A DNA stretch of 64,000 nucleotides from Thelonectria olida. Taxonomy: Eukaryota; Ascomycota; Sordariomycetes; Hypocreales; Nectriaceae. Below are positions 22,570-34,144 of this stretch, piece by piece. The stretch's first letter is position 1. Each line of letters opens with the position of its first letter. A program made the translations under genes and the position numbers. Below the pieces are notes generated by a model that had not been told where the DNA came from, did not search any database, and saw nothing but the letters and a program-made list of their open reading frames with translations. The stretch covers positions 1,286,001-1,350,000 of the forward strand of contig JAGPYM010000008.1 in the NCBI GenBank assembly GCA_020736575.1. The letters run 5' to 3'.

Positions 22570-24081
22570 ATGTATTGGCTTCGTCGATTTACCATTCTAC
22601 TCACCTTCTTGGTGATCATCTCGTTCGGGGCTTGGCTGGCTCCCCGCGTCCTCGATCCCACCAAGCGGGGCCCCGAGAAGCGAGCCCGGGACCGCCGTTG
22701 GGTCGACACCAGTCCTTACTTCTGGGATCGTCAGTGTTGTCGTTGGATCGGGCTCTGCGGTCTGCACCACCTGAGAAGTGATCCTGCCAGTCGAGGCGAA
22801 GACGACGAGGACGAGGAATGGGGGGAACTAAAGCGCCGTGCTCTACGATGGGAACCTGAGGAGCTGCCTCGTCAGGACCACAAGCGGAACGCTCACCAGC
22901 GGCGGAGAATTCTCCAGAATGTCCCCGACTACGTCAATCAATATGCGCCATTGGTTCATCTCTACTCGGGTGAGGAATTCTGGCCCTCGGACATCCGTGA
23001 ACATGTCGAGCACATGACGGTTTATGTCGATGACAAGCCCCTCAATTCCTCCACTAAATGGACCCTGCACAATTTACACCTGCTGAACAAACACACCGGT
23101 AAAGTTATCCTCCGCAGCAACGAAGACGTTGAGGCCCGGCCCGGCTGGCTACATAGCCACCACAACATTCCCAATGAATTTCCTGATGGAGATGAGAAGG
23201 ATGTTCCGTCTTCGCCATCCAGAGGCAAACAAATAGACTCTCCCGAGCTTCGAGAGCCAACTACTTGGTATGATGTGAACAAGAAGATCCCGCTTCACCG
23301 AATCGACGACCCCCGGAACCGCAAGTTCCAGCACGACCGCAGGTCGAACCCCGAGACTCTCGCCCATCGTGGCCACAAGCCCGACTCTTCAGGCTACTCG
23401 AGCGCCCCCGCCGTGCTCATTCTTGTTGACAAGGGCTCGGGCATTGTTGATGCTTTTTGGTTCTTCTTTTACTCTTACAACCTGGGCCAGACCGTTTTCA
23501 ACATCCGTTTCGGCAACCATGTGGGTGATTGGGAGCACTGTATGATGCGCTTCGAGAATGGCATCCCTAGGGGCATATTCTTTTCGGAGCACGAGGGAGG
23601 CCAGGCCTATGCCTATGAGGCCGTCGAAAAGCGCGGAGACCGCCCGGTCATCTACTCGGCAGTCGGCTCCCATGCCATGTACGCTATGCCCAGCACTCAC
23701 TCGTACATCCTGCCTTTCAACCTCCTCAAAGACGAGACCGACAAGGGCCCCCTGTGGGATCCGTCCCTGAACAACTACGCGTACCACTATGACTACACTA
23801 GGGACTACGGCGAGGACACCGACGAGCTACTACAGCCCCAGAGCCTCCTCCCCGCCGCTTCCAACCCGCACGCTCCGACTTCTTGGTTTCACTTTCGCGG
23901 CCGTTGGGGTGACGAGGTCTACTCTCTCGCCGACCCACGACAGTGGCGTTTCTTCGGTCAGTACCACTACGTCACTGGCCCTGACGGCCCCAAGTTCAAG
24001 ACGCTCGACCGTGAGAAGATGTGTCAGAAGCGGGATTGCAAGATCGCATACAATCTTGATCCCAAGGGCACCTGGTATTAG
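22570..24081 (+). CDS. VPS62: Vacuolar protein sorting-associated protein 62
   Basis: Member of the Vps62 (DUF946-related) family; yeast Vps62 is needed for cytoplasm-to-vacuole protein targeting, but its molecular activity is unknown. Intronless, 503 aa (yeast about 467). Residues 5-26 form an N-terminal hydrophobic anchor. Conserved blocks include LQNVPDYVNQYAPLVHLYSGEEFWPSDI (split here as LQNVPDYVNQYAPLV and FWPSDI), WFFFYSYNLGQ, GNHVGDWEHCMMRF, SEHEGGQAY, YSAVGSHAMYA and the C-terminal FRGRWGDEVY with a DPRQW block. A pyrimidine-rich leader precedes it, and a long leader frame ends at 22566. It converges with the 912-aa gene at 25639. Confidence 0.94.
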   Translation: MYWLRRFTILLTFLVIISFGAWLAPRVLDPTKRGPEKRARDRRWVDTSPYFWDRQCCRWIGLCGLHHLRSDPASRGEDDEDEEWGELKRRALRWEPEELPRQDHKRNAHQRRRILQNVPDYVNQYAPLVHLYSGEEFWPSDIREHVEHMTVYVDDKPLNSSTKWTLHNLHLLNKHTGKVILRSNEDVEARPGWLHSHHNIPNEFPDGDEKDVPSSPSRGKQIDSPELREPTTWYDVNKKIPLHRIDDPRNRKFQHDRRSNPETLAHRGHKPDSSGYSSAPAVLILVDKGSGIVDAFWFFFYSYNLGQTVFNIRFGNHVGDWEHCMMRFENGIPRGIFFSEHEGGQAYAYEAVEKRGDRPVIYSAVGSHAMYAMPSTHSYILPFNLLKDETDKGPLWDPSLNNYAYHYDYTRDYGEDTDELLQPQSLLPAASNPHAPTSWFHFRGRWGDEVYSLADPRQWRFFGQYHYVTGPDGPKFKTLDREKMCQKRDCKIAYNLDPKGTWY

Positions 24082-25638
24082 AGCCAGACTAGCGATTTCT
24101 GCTTAGGCGTTTGCGTCTCCGATTCTCTTGTTGTTTTCAATCCTCTTTTTGAACATTCCTTTTACATCACATATACCTCGGATGCGCAATTGGTCACCAA
24201 AAGCGAGTCAGTGGTGTCTCTTTCTTTCCCCATCCCTCGTCCGGAGTGCCGGAGCGGCGCTGGTGGGGACAACGACACTCGTATTCGGATTGGGGGAGAA
24301 AGAGTCGCGTGTTCTGGGAAAATCGGCTGGCAAGGCATTAGAACGGAATTGGTTTCACGGTGTTTTTGTTTTTCCGTTTACGTTATTCTATGATTCCCTT
24401 TTCTTTCGGAGTAGGCTTCTAGGTTTGTTCTTTTTTTCTTTTTAGAAGACATTCCCTCATCGTTATCTGATGCTTTCTTGGGGATGGGGGCTGGGGATGC
24501 GATTACGATGGATGGATGGATGGATGGATGGAGGAGGAGGGGTGGCTTTGATACCCGATACCACTTTGCCGCGTTAGAGACAAAAGACTTTTGTCATTTT
24601 TCCACTTCTTTAAGATATTCATCTACGAGGAACAAGTCTACATATGAATTTACGTTGAAATCAATCAGTCAAAGCACCCAGCACGCAATGTGAATATTCC
24701 TTACTCTCCGGGACATGTCCGGGTTGAGTCTGAATGTACAACTACACGAAGCGACATGCACCTAGTGCGAAACCGAGCATTCAGATTGCCTCACCGATAG
24801 TACACTACATTGTTATCCCGTCAGCCTGGGCAGTCAATGGATGTATCTCTACTGCAGCCCAAACTCGCGTGGGGAGGGGACCCAGTCTACATGTCGGTGT
24901 CATGATTGCAGATCCCGCTGCTCCCGAAAGCGCTTGTCCCTTCACATAACTTAGACTACTTACCTTACTGTACGCTGCAGCCTGTGTTTACTTGTTGCTC
25001 GGTCAGACTGTTTGCCAAGACGGACGAGGATTTATAATCCGCGGGTATACGGCTAAAACAACGCACGGCACGCATGCAATCAGCTGGCGCCAAGAGATGT
25101 CAAACCACCAATTGAGGGCGAGACAGGTTGACAGGCAGGTTATCGGTGTGAAGAGGAGACATGGGCACAAGGAGTTGGGATGAACAAATCCGAAATAGAG
25201 TGGTGGTGGCATTGGTGCATGGTGTGTGCATCTAGTACATAAGCAACATGAAGGTGAGAGATCCCAAGCCTTTCCTAGTACATATCGCATTGCAGCGTAA
25301 CCCAGCCAATCTTCTTTCCCGCCTTGAACCTTGCATAACTTTATCCCGTTCCTCCCTGCGAGAACTCATTGGATGTTTACCCATCAACATTGTACGCCTC
25401 GCTATTCCCCTTGTAGATCCGTCACCGCCCGAGCCGCTCAATGCCCCGTACAACGCCTCATAAAGCAGTCCTTGTAGAAACGCCAAACGTAAACACTAAG
25501 GAAATCAGACCATACAAGTATTGTTGACGCAGCTAGGATAGGAAATGATATAATAAAAAAAGAAAAGATAACATATGGCAATATAGTTGAGTGTGACGAA
25601 GAAAATGTTCTCCTCAAGTCGTCCGTGTTGATTCATCT
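24082..25638. other. Convergent 3' region with a GATG microsatellite
   Basis: 1.56 kb between convergent genes. It holds the 3' flanks of VPS62 and of the 912-aa gene and a (GATG)6 repeat at 24507-24530. No gene is recognised. Confidence 0.6.
24507..24530. repeat. Microsatellite (GATG)6
   Basis: Six perfect tandem GATG units, followed by a GAG-rich run, in the VPS62 3' flank. Confidence 0.9.
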
Positions 25639-28377
25639 TCATGGAAAGTCGTCTTCGTGGATCTCGAACTCGGCATTAGTATCGTGGGTCGGCCACGCAC
25701 TCTGAGTACTGGGGTACTCAGATGGCTGGCTGCTGACGTTGCTGCCCTGGCTGCCCTCTTGGGGATCAATGTTTTCCGTGTCTGACATGTGGTCTTGATC
25801 CTCAATGCCAGGCCAGGGCTCGTCTTCCGGTAGCTGCCAGCGCTGGGACTCAGGTCCAGCCGTGACTTCGACCTGAGCCATTGCCTCGAGGTTGCCAACG
25901 CTCTCTTCATCATCGTAGAAATCATCAGAGCCGCTCTCGTCCATGTCCACCTCGAAGTCCAGGTCGTCATCAGAAGGATATTCTGGAGCGACCCGCACCA
26001 CACTGCCGCCTCGAACACCCCGGACTTCTTGGAGAGGAGCGTTGCTGTACGGTGTGGCATAAGCAAACGGTGTAGTGCCTCTCACTGGTTGGCGATCACT
26101 GAGACCAAGGGGCATTGGGCTTGGCGATGCAGTCCATCCTGGGGTCATGCGGTGGCGACTTGGTGACCTGGTGCTTCGTCTTCGCTTCACAATGGCTGAC
26201 TGGGGCACTGCATATAAAGCAGGCGAAGACCGTCGGCTTTGCCCGTACGAGGCGACTCGGCGTCTGGCGCTGGCCGGCGAACTATGCGATGGTCCAGCTA
26301 GGGGCATTGATGATGTTCGAATATGTGGTGGTCGAGATCCTCTTCTACTAGCAAGCATGGACGAGTTGCTCCGAACGATGGAGGGACTGGAAGATCTGAT
26401 CATCTGTACTGCTGGGAAGTACGGTTGGGATGGAGATGAAGATATGGTTCGCTGCCGATCGTGAGGCATAGTGATAGAGGTGGCCGCAGCGGGTGGTTCA
26501 TCGAGTACTTCAGCCCAAGACCAGCTTCGTTCGAGGGCATCAAGCTCAGTTCCGCTCTGAGGCACGCCGGTGTCCAGGTCGACCCGGTTCATTTCCTTGA
26601 GCTTTTGCCATGTCCAGCCCGCATCATAGGCTTGGAGATCCTGAAGGTAGGCATCCGGATGGGTGACGAACAGTCTAGGTTCAGACGACTTCATCACCAC
26701 TGAACTCAGAAACTGCACATTCCAGAGCGCGGGTGTCGTCATCTCGGATGGGCTGAGGAATCGCAGCCGCGAATCTTTGTGCATCTTGCGCAAGGGAACC
26801 CAGGCTGACTGAAGGCCCAAGAACGCGGACATCCGCGCATCATTTGATTGCGGGCGAGAGTAAATCTCCATTTCGCGGAAGACGTTGCTGAATGCCTCGT
26901 GCATAGCCACTGCGACGTTTCTAGCATCAGAGCCCCTAACAGTTACTGTTTTGACCAGTCCACGACTCCGAAGCCTCTGATCAACGATGCTCTTGTCGCT
27001 GTAGGCCTTGGGCAGCAGCCATTTGATGTCGTCGGCAGCGTTGGCCCAATCAGCATAGAGTGGTGACTGAGACCGCATTGTCGTGGTGCTATGCGTCATA
27101 GGAAGCTGCGTCCAATCATCACTGGTGATTAATGGCTCAGTCTTGAATTCATGAGCCTCCTGCCAGACCTTTTTGAGAGCAAAAGGCAAGAAGACGACCT
27201 CAACTGACCATGGGTGGCTAGGTGAGGGCATCAAGGACTGCAAATGAGCAACCTGGGCTTGCAACGACTGAACTTGACTGTAGATTTCCTGAGAGTGAGT
27301 TGGCCGACTTGTGGTGCTGGTGGAGACTGAGATGATGCTAGCATCGTCACGACGTGACACGACACTCTGGTTATCGTTGACAAGTTTCTCAACCTCATCT
27401 ACTCTGCTCTCGAGCTCCGTGATGCGGATGTCAGCATGGTCATGCTTCTCCTGGCAATCCTCATGACCTGGAGCTGTGAACGAAACAGTCTCTAGCCGAT
27501 CGAGGCGCTGGTCATGACCGCTCACGGTCTCAGACAAGTTCTTGAACGCCCGACGGGAGATACCAGTGGTTGAAGCTGCTCGAGATTCTTGCGAGGGAGG
27601 GCTCGCCTGAGGAGTACCTGAGCTCTGTTGATCCTGTGTAACAAAAACAAATGATTCGGCCGGGACGGTGGATCCTTCTGGAGCAGTTGTCGGTTGTTTG
27701 GGTCCTGTTACGCCACTCAATGTCTGGAGTCCTTTTCCGGCAAACGGTCGAAGGTACTTGGCCTGGGCTGAAGAGGTCGTGGAAGCGGTTTGAGACGGCA
27801 TCATGCATTGGGAAGGAATCGGGGGTAATGGAAGGGCCTGTGGCTGGGACTGGATAAGGTTGCCCCAACTCAACGTATCTGGTAGCGAAGCACCCGTGAC
27901 TTGGCTCGCGGGTATCCTAGAAATGGGGTTGACATTCTCGGGGGTCCTGTTGAGAAAAGAGAGGTTCTCGGGAGCACTGAAGCTTGGGAAATCCATTCCG
28001 GGCACGGCAGGCGGTGTTTTAAGGGTCCAGTCTATCATGGGGCTCAATGGCTCTCGGCCAGTCCTGGGCTTCTCATTTTCTTGGCCGGGAACCTGGACAT
28101 CCGGGAACTGGGCATCTCGATCTCCTTCTTCGTGATAGCAGGCATGGTGGTTACACATGCACCAATGATTTTGCTCGGGAGCGAGGGTTCCTCCACTGCT
28201 ACGACTCCAGAAACGACGGCATCCGCACTTGGCTCCATTGGCGCCAGGAGTTAGGTCCACGAAGTTGCAATGTCCTCCGGGAAGGTTGGGGTTGGGAGTC
28301 TTGACAACGGGCGTGTCAGTGTAGATGTCAAATGGATTGGCGGTAACATAGGACGGGTCGAAGGGAGGTGCGGCCAT
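25639..28377 (-). CDS. Large fungal protein of unknown function with N-terminal Cys/His cluster and coiled coil
   Basis: I do not recognise a named family. The single 912-codon frame has uniform coding character. Near the N-terminus, C37, C51, C53, C73, C75, H77, H78, C80 and H82 form a compact cluster (CGC, then WCMCNHHACYH) that could bind zinc. A Ser/Pro/Gln-rich stretch follows. Residues of about 290-390 look like coiled coil (ITELESRVDEVEKLV; YSQVQSLQAQVAHLQSL). A globular part begins near the WSVEVVFLPFALKKVW segment and runs through WTWQKLKEMNRVD; this is probably the conserved domain. The C-terminus is basic and Ser-rich, then strongly acidic (DDDLDFEVDMDESGSDDF), suggesting a nuclear or chromatin role, but this is only a guess. 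Confidence 0.82.
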   Translation of the reverse strand: MAAPPFDPSYVTANPFDIYTDTPVVKTPNPNLPGGHCNFVDLTPGANGAKCGCRRFWSRSSGGTLAPEQNHWCMCNHHACYHEEGDRDAQFPDVQVPGQENEKPRTGREPLSPMIDWTLKTPPAVPGMDFPSFSAPENLSFLNRTPENVNPISRIPASQVTGASLPDTLSWGNLIQSQPQALPLPPIPSQCMMPSQTASTTSSAQAKYLRPFAGKGLQTLSGVTGPKQPTTAPEGSTVPAESFVFVTQDQQSSGTPQASPPSQESRAASTTGISRRAFKNLSETVSGHDQRLDRLETVSFTAPGHEDCQEKHDHADIRITELESRVDEVEKLVNDNQSVVSRRDDASIISVSTSTTSRPTHSQEIYSQVQSLQAQVAHLQSLMPSPSHPWSVEVVFLPFALKKVWQEAHEFKTEPLITSDDWTQLPMTHSTTTMRSQSPLYADWANAADDIKWLLPKAYSDKSIVDQRLRSRGLVKTVTVRGSDARNVAVAMHEAFSNVFREMEIYSRPQSNDARMSAFLGLQSAWVPLRKMHKDSRLRFLSPSEMTTPALWNVQFLSSVVMKSSEPRLFVTHPDAYLQDLQAYDAGWTWQKLKEMNRVDLDTGVPQSGTELDALERSWSWAEVLDEPPAAATSITMPHDRQRTISSSPSQPYFPAVQMIRSSSPSIVRSNSSMLASRRGSRPPHIRTSSMPLAGPSHSSPASARRRVASYGQSRRSSPALYAVPQSAIVKRRRSTRSPSRHRMTPGWTASPSPMPLGLSDRQPVRGTTPFAYATPYSNAPLQEVRGVRGGSVVRVAPEYPSDDDLDFEVDMDESGSDDFYDDEESVGNLEAMAQVEVTAGPESQRWQLPEDEPWPGIEDQDHMSDTENIDPQEGSQGSNVSSQPSEYPSTQSAWPTHDTNAEFEIHEDDFP

Positions 28378-30352
28378 TGGGAGCCGTAGGCGCCCATGTC
28401 GCGCAGACGGGGTCGACTAGGAAAGAAAGATGAAGCTCGAAATGGGAGTATATAATTAAGGTCGGACCAGAGCCGGGAGGAGGATCGCAAGTGGAATAGT
28501 TGTCGGGATCGAAGACGCGATGGAATCACGAGCCCAACCAGGCCCAAATGGGTCGCAGGCAGCAGGGCCGTCTATTCAGTTCATCGCTCTACCGAATGTT
28601 AGTTATGGTGTCTGAAAAGGCGGAATATTTGTTGTGGGCGCGTCAAGTCTCCTGAGGAGATATGGGAAGCCCAAGGCAGGACGGACTAACCAAAGCGGGT
28701 AGTAAATCGGGAGAAGAAAGGGGTAACGGAGGCGACGAGGAGCAAGCGATTTATATATGAAGACGAGGCGAAGTCGAACAACAGCACCAAAGTGCAATGA
28801 AGCGCAGGCGAACCGAAATGGAGTGGACAAGAAGAAATGTGGTGGAGGAGAGAGAGCGAAGCGTGTTGCGCAGTGTTCCCAGTGCCACTGGCCAGGACCG
28901 GGGTGAGCAGCAGACAGGGCGACCAGACCACGACAGGGCGGCGAGAGCTCTTGGGCCGTGTGGATGGATGGTGGGATGGTGGGATGGATGCCTTTTCTCC
29001 ACAGCACCTGTTGACGCGCCCGCCTTCGACAACCTTGCCGGGTCCCCATTGTGTGATGCAGTAGCTAGCCAGTAGACCGCATGGCTGCCTTGAAACAAAT
29101 GTCCCTCAGGACTATGAGTGGAATCGGAGAGAATGTTGTTGAGAGAAACAATAGTTGTCGTGGTCGCCTTTGGTTGGATTAGGCTCTGGAATCGATTGGA
29201 TGGTGTTGAGTCCTAGACGTTGGAGGAAGCTCGAACTGACGGATACAGGAGCGATGCAACGTGCATGCCTCCAATAACGGCCGAGTCGGGGCAACTCAGG
29301 GAAAGGCACGCTGCATGCACTTTCTCTTGTTTCCCCCCAACTCAAAGAGCTCTTTTCTGAGCTTGCCTTTCCAAGCCGGGCAGCCAGCAAGAGGGAAAAT
29401 AGACCGGGTAGGCCAATTGGGTGCCCGAGTCTCGTTAAAGCAGCGCCGCCCGTGTCTCAGGACGCGATCTATCCAAAGTCACTCTGCGAGCTGCCTCTCC
29501 CTCCTCCCCCGCCAAACTCAGTGCTTTACGCGGTGCACGCTCTCCGCGAGGTACAAGCCCCAGCACAACGCACCATGCCAGGACTTAGAGCCTCGCGAGC
29601 CAATGGGAGGCTTCCGCCCACGCCTCCCGGCCGCTCCCACCGCACCGTCCATCGGAGCGCGTTCTTAGTTCGCTCTCATCTGACTGACTCAACGAGAGCA
29701 ACTGCCACGGCCGTTGGGAGTGTGTTCCGAACAAGAAAGACAAAATAGGATCAACGGGCGCACGAAGCTACGTCGTGAGCCATTATGCACTGTGCAACCG
29801 TGAATGAGCAATAGTACCATTTTTGCATGAGGCGAGCACAGCCATTGGCCCCCAAAGACAATGGTCTAACCTCTTGCTGGGCCTTGACGTGATCGTCAAC
29901 CGCCGTCTCCTCGACTCATAGAGTGAGGCTACACATGTTTTCCTTGCCTCGTACAATGGCTGGCTCTAAGCCACAGAATAACATGCTTGTCGCCCAAAAT
30001 ATCAAACGCACTATGCAGAGTATTCACGGTGCTATTTCGGGCCTCCCTTGCATCGCGGCAGGTTAGGTCACAATCGACAATTGCACCATTGTTTCCGTTC
30101 GTCATGCCTTTATTAAGATAACACAAGAAAAGAAGAGAAGCGAGGATATCTCGTAACCGAATCTATAAATGCTCCAAAATTGCAAAACGCCGTGTATGTC
30201 CAGAAGAAGATAAGAAGGGATTCAGTTGTCATGTCCAGTAATACGTGAGATCCATGTCCAAATATGTTTTCCTGCATGACCGCTATACATTTCCACATGA
30301 CTTGGTATCAAAATAGCGTGCGCACGCCGGCACACATATGTGCTGCAGAATT
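28378..30352. other. Intergenic region between two minus-strand genes
   Basis: About 2 kb: the promoter of the 912-aa gene on the left and the 3' flank of the 578-aa gene on the right. It holds a short GGATG/GTGGGATG-rich run at about 28965-28990 and an isolated TGACTCA at 29685-29691. No gene is seen. Confidence 0.6.
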
Positions 30353-32089
30353 TCAAACCTCACCCCAGCTCCCCATAGGCCCGTTGGATGCAATCACGGA
30401 GCCCGTTCCTCCCAACGAACCCCCGATGTCCCAATAGTGCCGGGATGAGACGCTGCTCCGTCGCGCCGACCGCCTTGTGCTCTGACTGGCGCAGCTGCTT
30501 GGATGCCGCATGACCACCGGGCTGGTGGGCGTCGTCGCCTTAAACGTCCTGCGTTCAACGGGGCGCATCCGTGACACTAGGGGGTGGTGTTGTCGCACCC
30601 GGGCCAGCTTGGCTGCAAAGTCCTGCGAAGTGGATGGAGACGCATGCGTTGTTCCTGAAGAAGGGGGGTTGGGAGCCCGAGATGACATAAAACGAGATCG
30701 AAGGTATCGAAATACGAGTTTCGCATCCAAGTCCCTCTCCCATTCATCCTGCGTAAAGGTGTTGCTCATTGGGACATCCTGCTGCGGGGGCTGGACCGGG
30801 TCGGCCGACGGCTCTCTCTGTCGCCCAGGAATGCCAATAGGCCGTGAAGCAGTCTTGATAGTTGGCTGGAACTGGGGGAATGATGAGTGATCGCCGTCGG
30901 CGGTGTGAGGACGAATGTTTTCGACGGTGGAGTGGGATGTGTTGGATTCTGGGATAATGGGAAGGCCAGCATAGGGGAGGGGCATCTGCTGCACTCGAGT
31001 GTATGTGGAAAATGCCCCTGGGTGATGGGAAAACTGGCTGACAAGGAAGCCCAGTTCCCTCGACATCCTCTCGAGCATATCAAACTGCCATGCGTCCAAG
31101 TTCGTAAGGGTTGGTACCTGCGGGGGTGCCACTCCGAGTTGGGAGGCGCGGGGTGTCGATGACAACTCCTCATCCTCCGGGTTAGGCGTCGCCTCCCCAA
31201 GCAGTATCGATAGCAGACGATCATCGATGCCCATCAAGTCGCGCATGACCTTGCGGGTGATTCGAGTAAGGAAGCCCTCAGATTCGGCAGGGGGCTGGAC
31301 GGCATCCTCATCGTGCCATGTCGTATTATCTGACTCGGCATCTTGAGCTGGCCTTGAAACAGCTGGAATAGGTGTTGAAGACGATCGTCTGTGAAGCGAT
31401 GGTTGTGAAAGCCGTCTCCGCCGAGTCTCTCGCTGTATCTCACTCAGAAACACGCGACTATGCTCTATTCGCCACGCCTCTATCCTCTGCAGCTTCTCTG
31501 ACTCTTGCACTTGGTCATGCTCCAAATCTAGCTGTGCCAGATCAAGACTCTCCCTCCGCCGGCGCAACCGCCGTGGGTTGAACCGCTCAAACTGGTAAAT
31601 CTGATCCTGGGCGTCAGTCCCCAGGGCTGGCTGATCTAGTCGGAAGGATCCAAGTCCATCATGGCCGGGGAAGACAGGCACGGCCTCCTGAGGTTCATGT
31701 GAATGTGAGTAGATGCCGGGAAGGGATCGGAATTCGGGCAAATGGCTGTCGAGGCTGTCAAGCTCGGCGTCGTCCTCGACAGACTCATCGTCAATGGCAG
31801 ATATGGACGCGGACTGGCGGGAGTCCCCAACCTCCGATGTCGCAGCCGCGTTTGAAGCGCCTAAAGCGCTCCTTTGGCCCTGTCCCGGCACATCTATTGA
31901 TTGTTCGGTTTCGGTGAGATACGAAGTTGTGGTAACGTCGGTGGGCGCAAAGAGAACCCATGTTTGCGATTCATCGGGTTGACGCTCTGGTCCAGGGGTT
32001 GTGCCGTCAAGGCGCGGGACGTCCCGCTCCTCAACGCTCGGTCGAACAACACGCTGGATAGACTGGCGAGTAGGTTGATGGAAGGCCAT
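30353..32089 (-). CDS. Uncharacterised fungal protein, 578 aa, largely disordered
   Basis: Intronless frame, no family recognised. The N-terminal WVLFAPTD block may be a short conserved motif. Residues of about 175-235 are basic and helical, with RRLRRRRES and TRRRRLSQPSLHRR clusters that could act as nuclear localisation signals. A predicted amphipathic helix lies near ITRKVMRDLMGIDDRLLSILL, followed by LDAWQFDMLERMSRELGFL. The rest is Ser/Pro-rich. It has no signal peptide or membrane span. Steady codon use and length support a real gene; its function is unknown. Confidence 0.78.
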   Translation of the reverse strand: MAFHQPTRQSIQRVVRPSVEERDVPRLDGTTPGPERQPDESQTWVLFAPTDVTTTSYLTETEQSIDVPGQGQRSALGASNAAATSEVGDSRQSASISAIDDESVEDDAELDSLDSHLPEFRSLPGIYSHSHEPQEAVPVFPGHDGLGSFRLDQPALGTDAQDQIYQFERFNPRRLRRRRESLDLAQLDLEHDQVQESEKLQRIEAWRIEHSRVFLSEIQRETRRRRLSQPSLHRRSSSTPIPAVSRPAQDAESDNTTWHDEDAVQPPAESEGFLTRITRKVMRDLMGIDDRLLSILLGEATPNPEDEELSSTPRASQLGVAPPQVPTLTNLDAWQFDMLERMSRELGFLVSQFSHHPGAFSTYTRVQQMPLPYAGLPIIPESNTSHSTVENIRPHTADGDHSSFPQFQPTIKTASRPIGIPGRQREPSADPVQPPQQDVPMSNTFTQDEWERDLDAKLVFRYLRSRFMSSRAPNPPSSGTTHASPSTSQDFAAKLARVRQHHPLVSRMRPVERRTFKATTPTSPVVMRHPSSCASQSTRRSARRSSVSSRHYWDIGGSLGGTGSVIASNGPMGSWGEV

Positions 32090-34144
32090 ATTCGAGGAGG
32101 GTAAAGTTGTGTTGTGCTGAGTTCAAGATGGGAGGCTGGTCGGATAAGGTGGTTATGATAAGACGGTGTAGACGTAGGTATGGCAATCGACCTTGTGGAC
32201 CCCTGCTATCGGGGGCTTGCAGAGGCGATATGCGGACGCAGTACGGAGTAGCACAACGGGAGTGTGGTGGGCTTGAAACAAACGACAGGAAAGAGAGATC
32301 AAAGGAGCTTTAAGGAGGAGAAGTGAATAGAAATTCCAAGGTTGCAGACAAATGTAGGTACTCCCACGACAGGAGGATGGAAGACTCAGGAGGGAGCCCC
32401 GATGCTACATGAGGGAAGCAAAGAGGAGGAACGGGAGGGAGATCTGGGGGCCAACGGCAGAAGGTGACTGTCTGTTGATGGTCGGCGTCATCTAGAAGGG
32501 ACGCTTCCATGCAGTCGGGGGGTGATCGGCGAGTGGGGGGGAGACGGAGCGCGCTCGCGTGTCCGCTGGCTGAGACCTTTGAGTCCACTGTGGCTCGCTG
32601 GAGCGCAGCGCTGCTTGTCCTTTGCAGGGTTCTGTTGGGGTGAGGGCCGTGAGGTGCGGCAGTCAAAGACGCCATCTGCCCAATCCGTCCATCCCCTCGT
32701 CCACCCATCCACCAATTCCATCTGCCCTCCATCCGCATCTAAGTCATCGCTGCGCGCTGCGCGACCTGGGTCCAACATTCAACAAATGACAACATGTATT
32801 CCTCAAGTAGCGACATCCCTCTTGCCCAGTAGCGCCTCCCTTCGCTGCATTAATGCATCACCCTCGCCTGGGCCCTGTTCCAGCCCAAGACACGCAGACA
32901 AGCAGCACACAAAGTCGCACAACCTCGCTCTTCTCCCTGACAATGGATTTCATGGACCCATATCCCTAGGTCAGAAACCGCTGGCCTGACCTGGTCCAAG
33001 CCCAAGTGCATCACGAAACAATCAAAACTTTTGCTTCTATCCGGGCGATACCGGCATAGCTGCACTCATGGGTTGATTCCAAACGAGTCATACGTTTGAA
33101 AAAGGCCGCAGGATTTGTAACAAGAAGAACAATCTTCGGAACCGACAACTCATCCATACCATTCTTTGCTTTGCGCCCCTGCCACCGCCTCTCTCTCACA
33201 CTCTCTGCTCTGCTCGTAAGAGGAGTCGAGGTTCGTGCGGTTATCTGATCAGTGGGTACAACCCTCCAGGAGATAAGCGACGACTCATGCAACATGGCCG
33301 AAGCTGCTCGCCGCTAGGTAAGTTTACTAATTCCCCTCCCGCGAGCTCCGTACTTTTCATACGCAATGAGCAAGCGAAGGAGTTGATCTGAGCAGGTTCG
33401 GTCTTCTCTCGGCCATGAGGTCTCTCTCACTCAGCACTTGCCTCCAAACAAGTAGGAATCTCGGCATCGCCTCTCTGCCACCAACGCTCTCTGATCCTAC
33501 CCTAGCATCCTGTCTATAATTGCGTGCGTCCTAACCAGAAATGGTACAACACAAGTACTTCATCCTTTGTTGATGTCAATGACGGCCATGACAGCTCAAG
33601 CTGCCTGTGACCAAGCATGGCGTCACAAACCACCCAACTCAAGTCATGTGGCTTGTCGGCGTGGGCCTGGCCAACCACCGCGCACCTTCACATCGCCCAC
33701 GTAGCACCTGGCATGCACTTCATATGCGGTCAACATATTGATTTAGAGAATCAAGTGGTTTTCTACGCATAAAGCCAATTTCCATCACACTTTTGCATAG
33801 TATCATGCGAGATTATTCCCCGTCAGCTAAGAACTCACCGAAGCGCACGACCTAGCGATTTGCGCGGGGGTCCGTCAACTTCCATTTCAAACAAGCGGGA
33901 AGCGGGGGACTATTAAGGTAGGCCAAACTGATGTCACGTTCAACTACTAGTTTCCAGGTTATGCACAACATTCGGAAGCTTGTTTCAGTCTCAAAAGACA
34001 TTTGATTCACGAGAACAAGGGAAGAAGTCATTTCGAGTGCAACACTTGAATTTTGTCGAATCGACACCCTTCAACTCAAGAGGTCTTTATTTGACATGCC
34101 ATTTTGACGCCAGCCTAAAATCCAGATGCCCATCCAACCCTAAT
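32090..34144. other. Intergenic region upstream of the 578-aa gene
   Basis: About 2 kb with only short overlapping frames. It combines the promoter of the 578-aa gene (left) and the RPL10 3' flank (right). A TACGGAGTA word occurs near 32238. No gene is seen. Confidence 0.6.
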
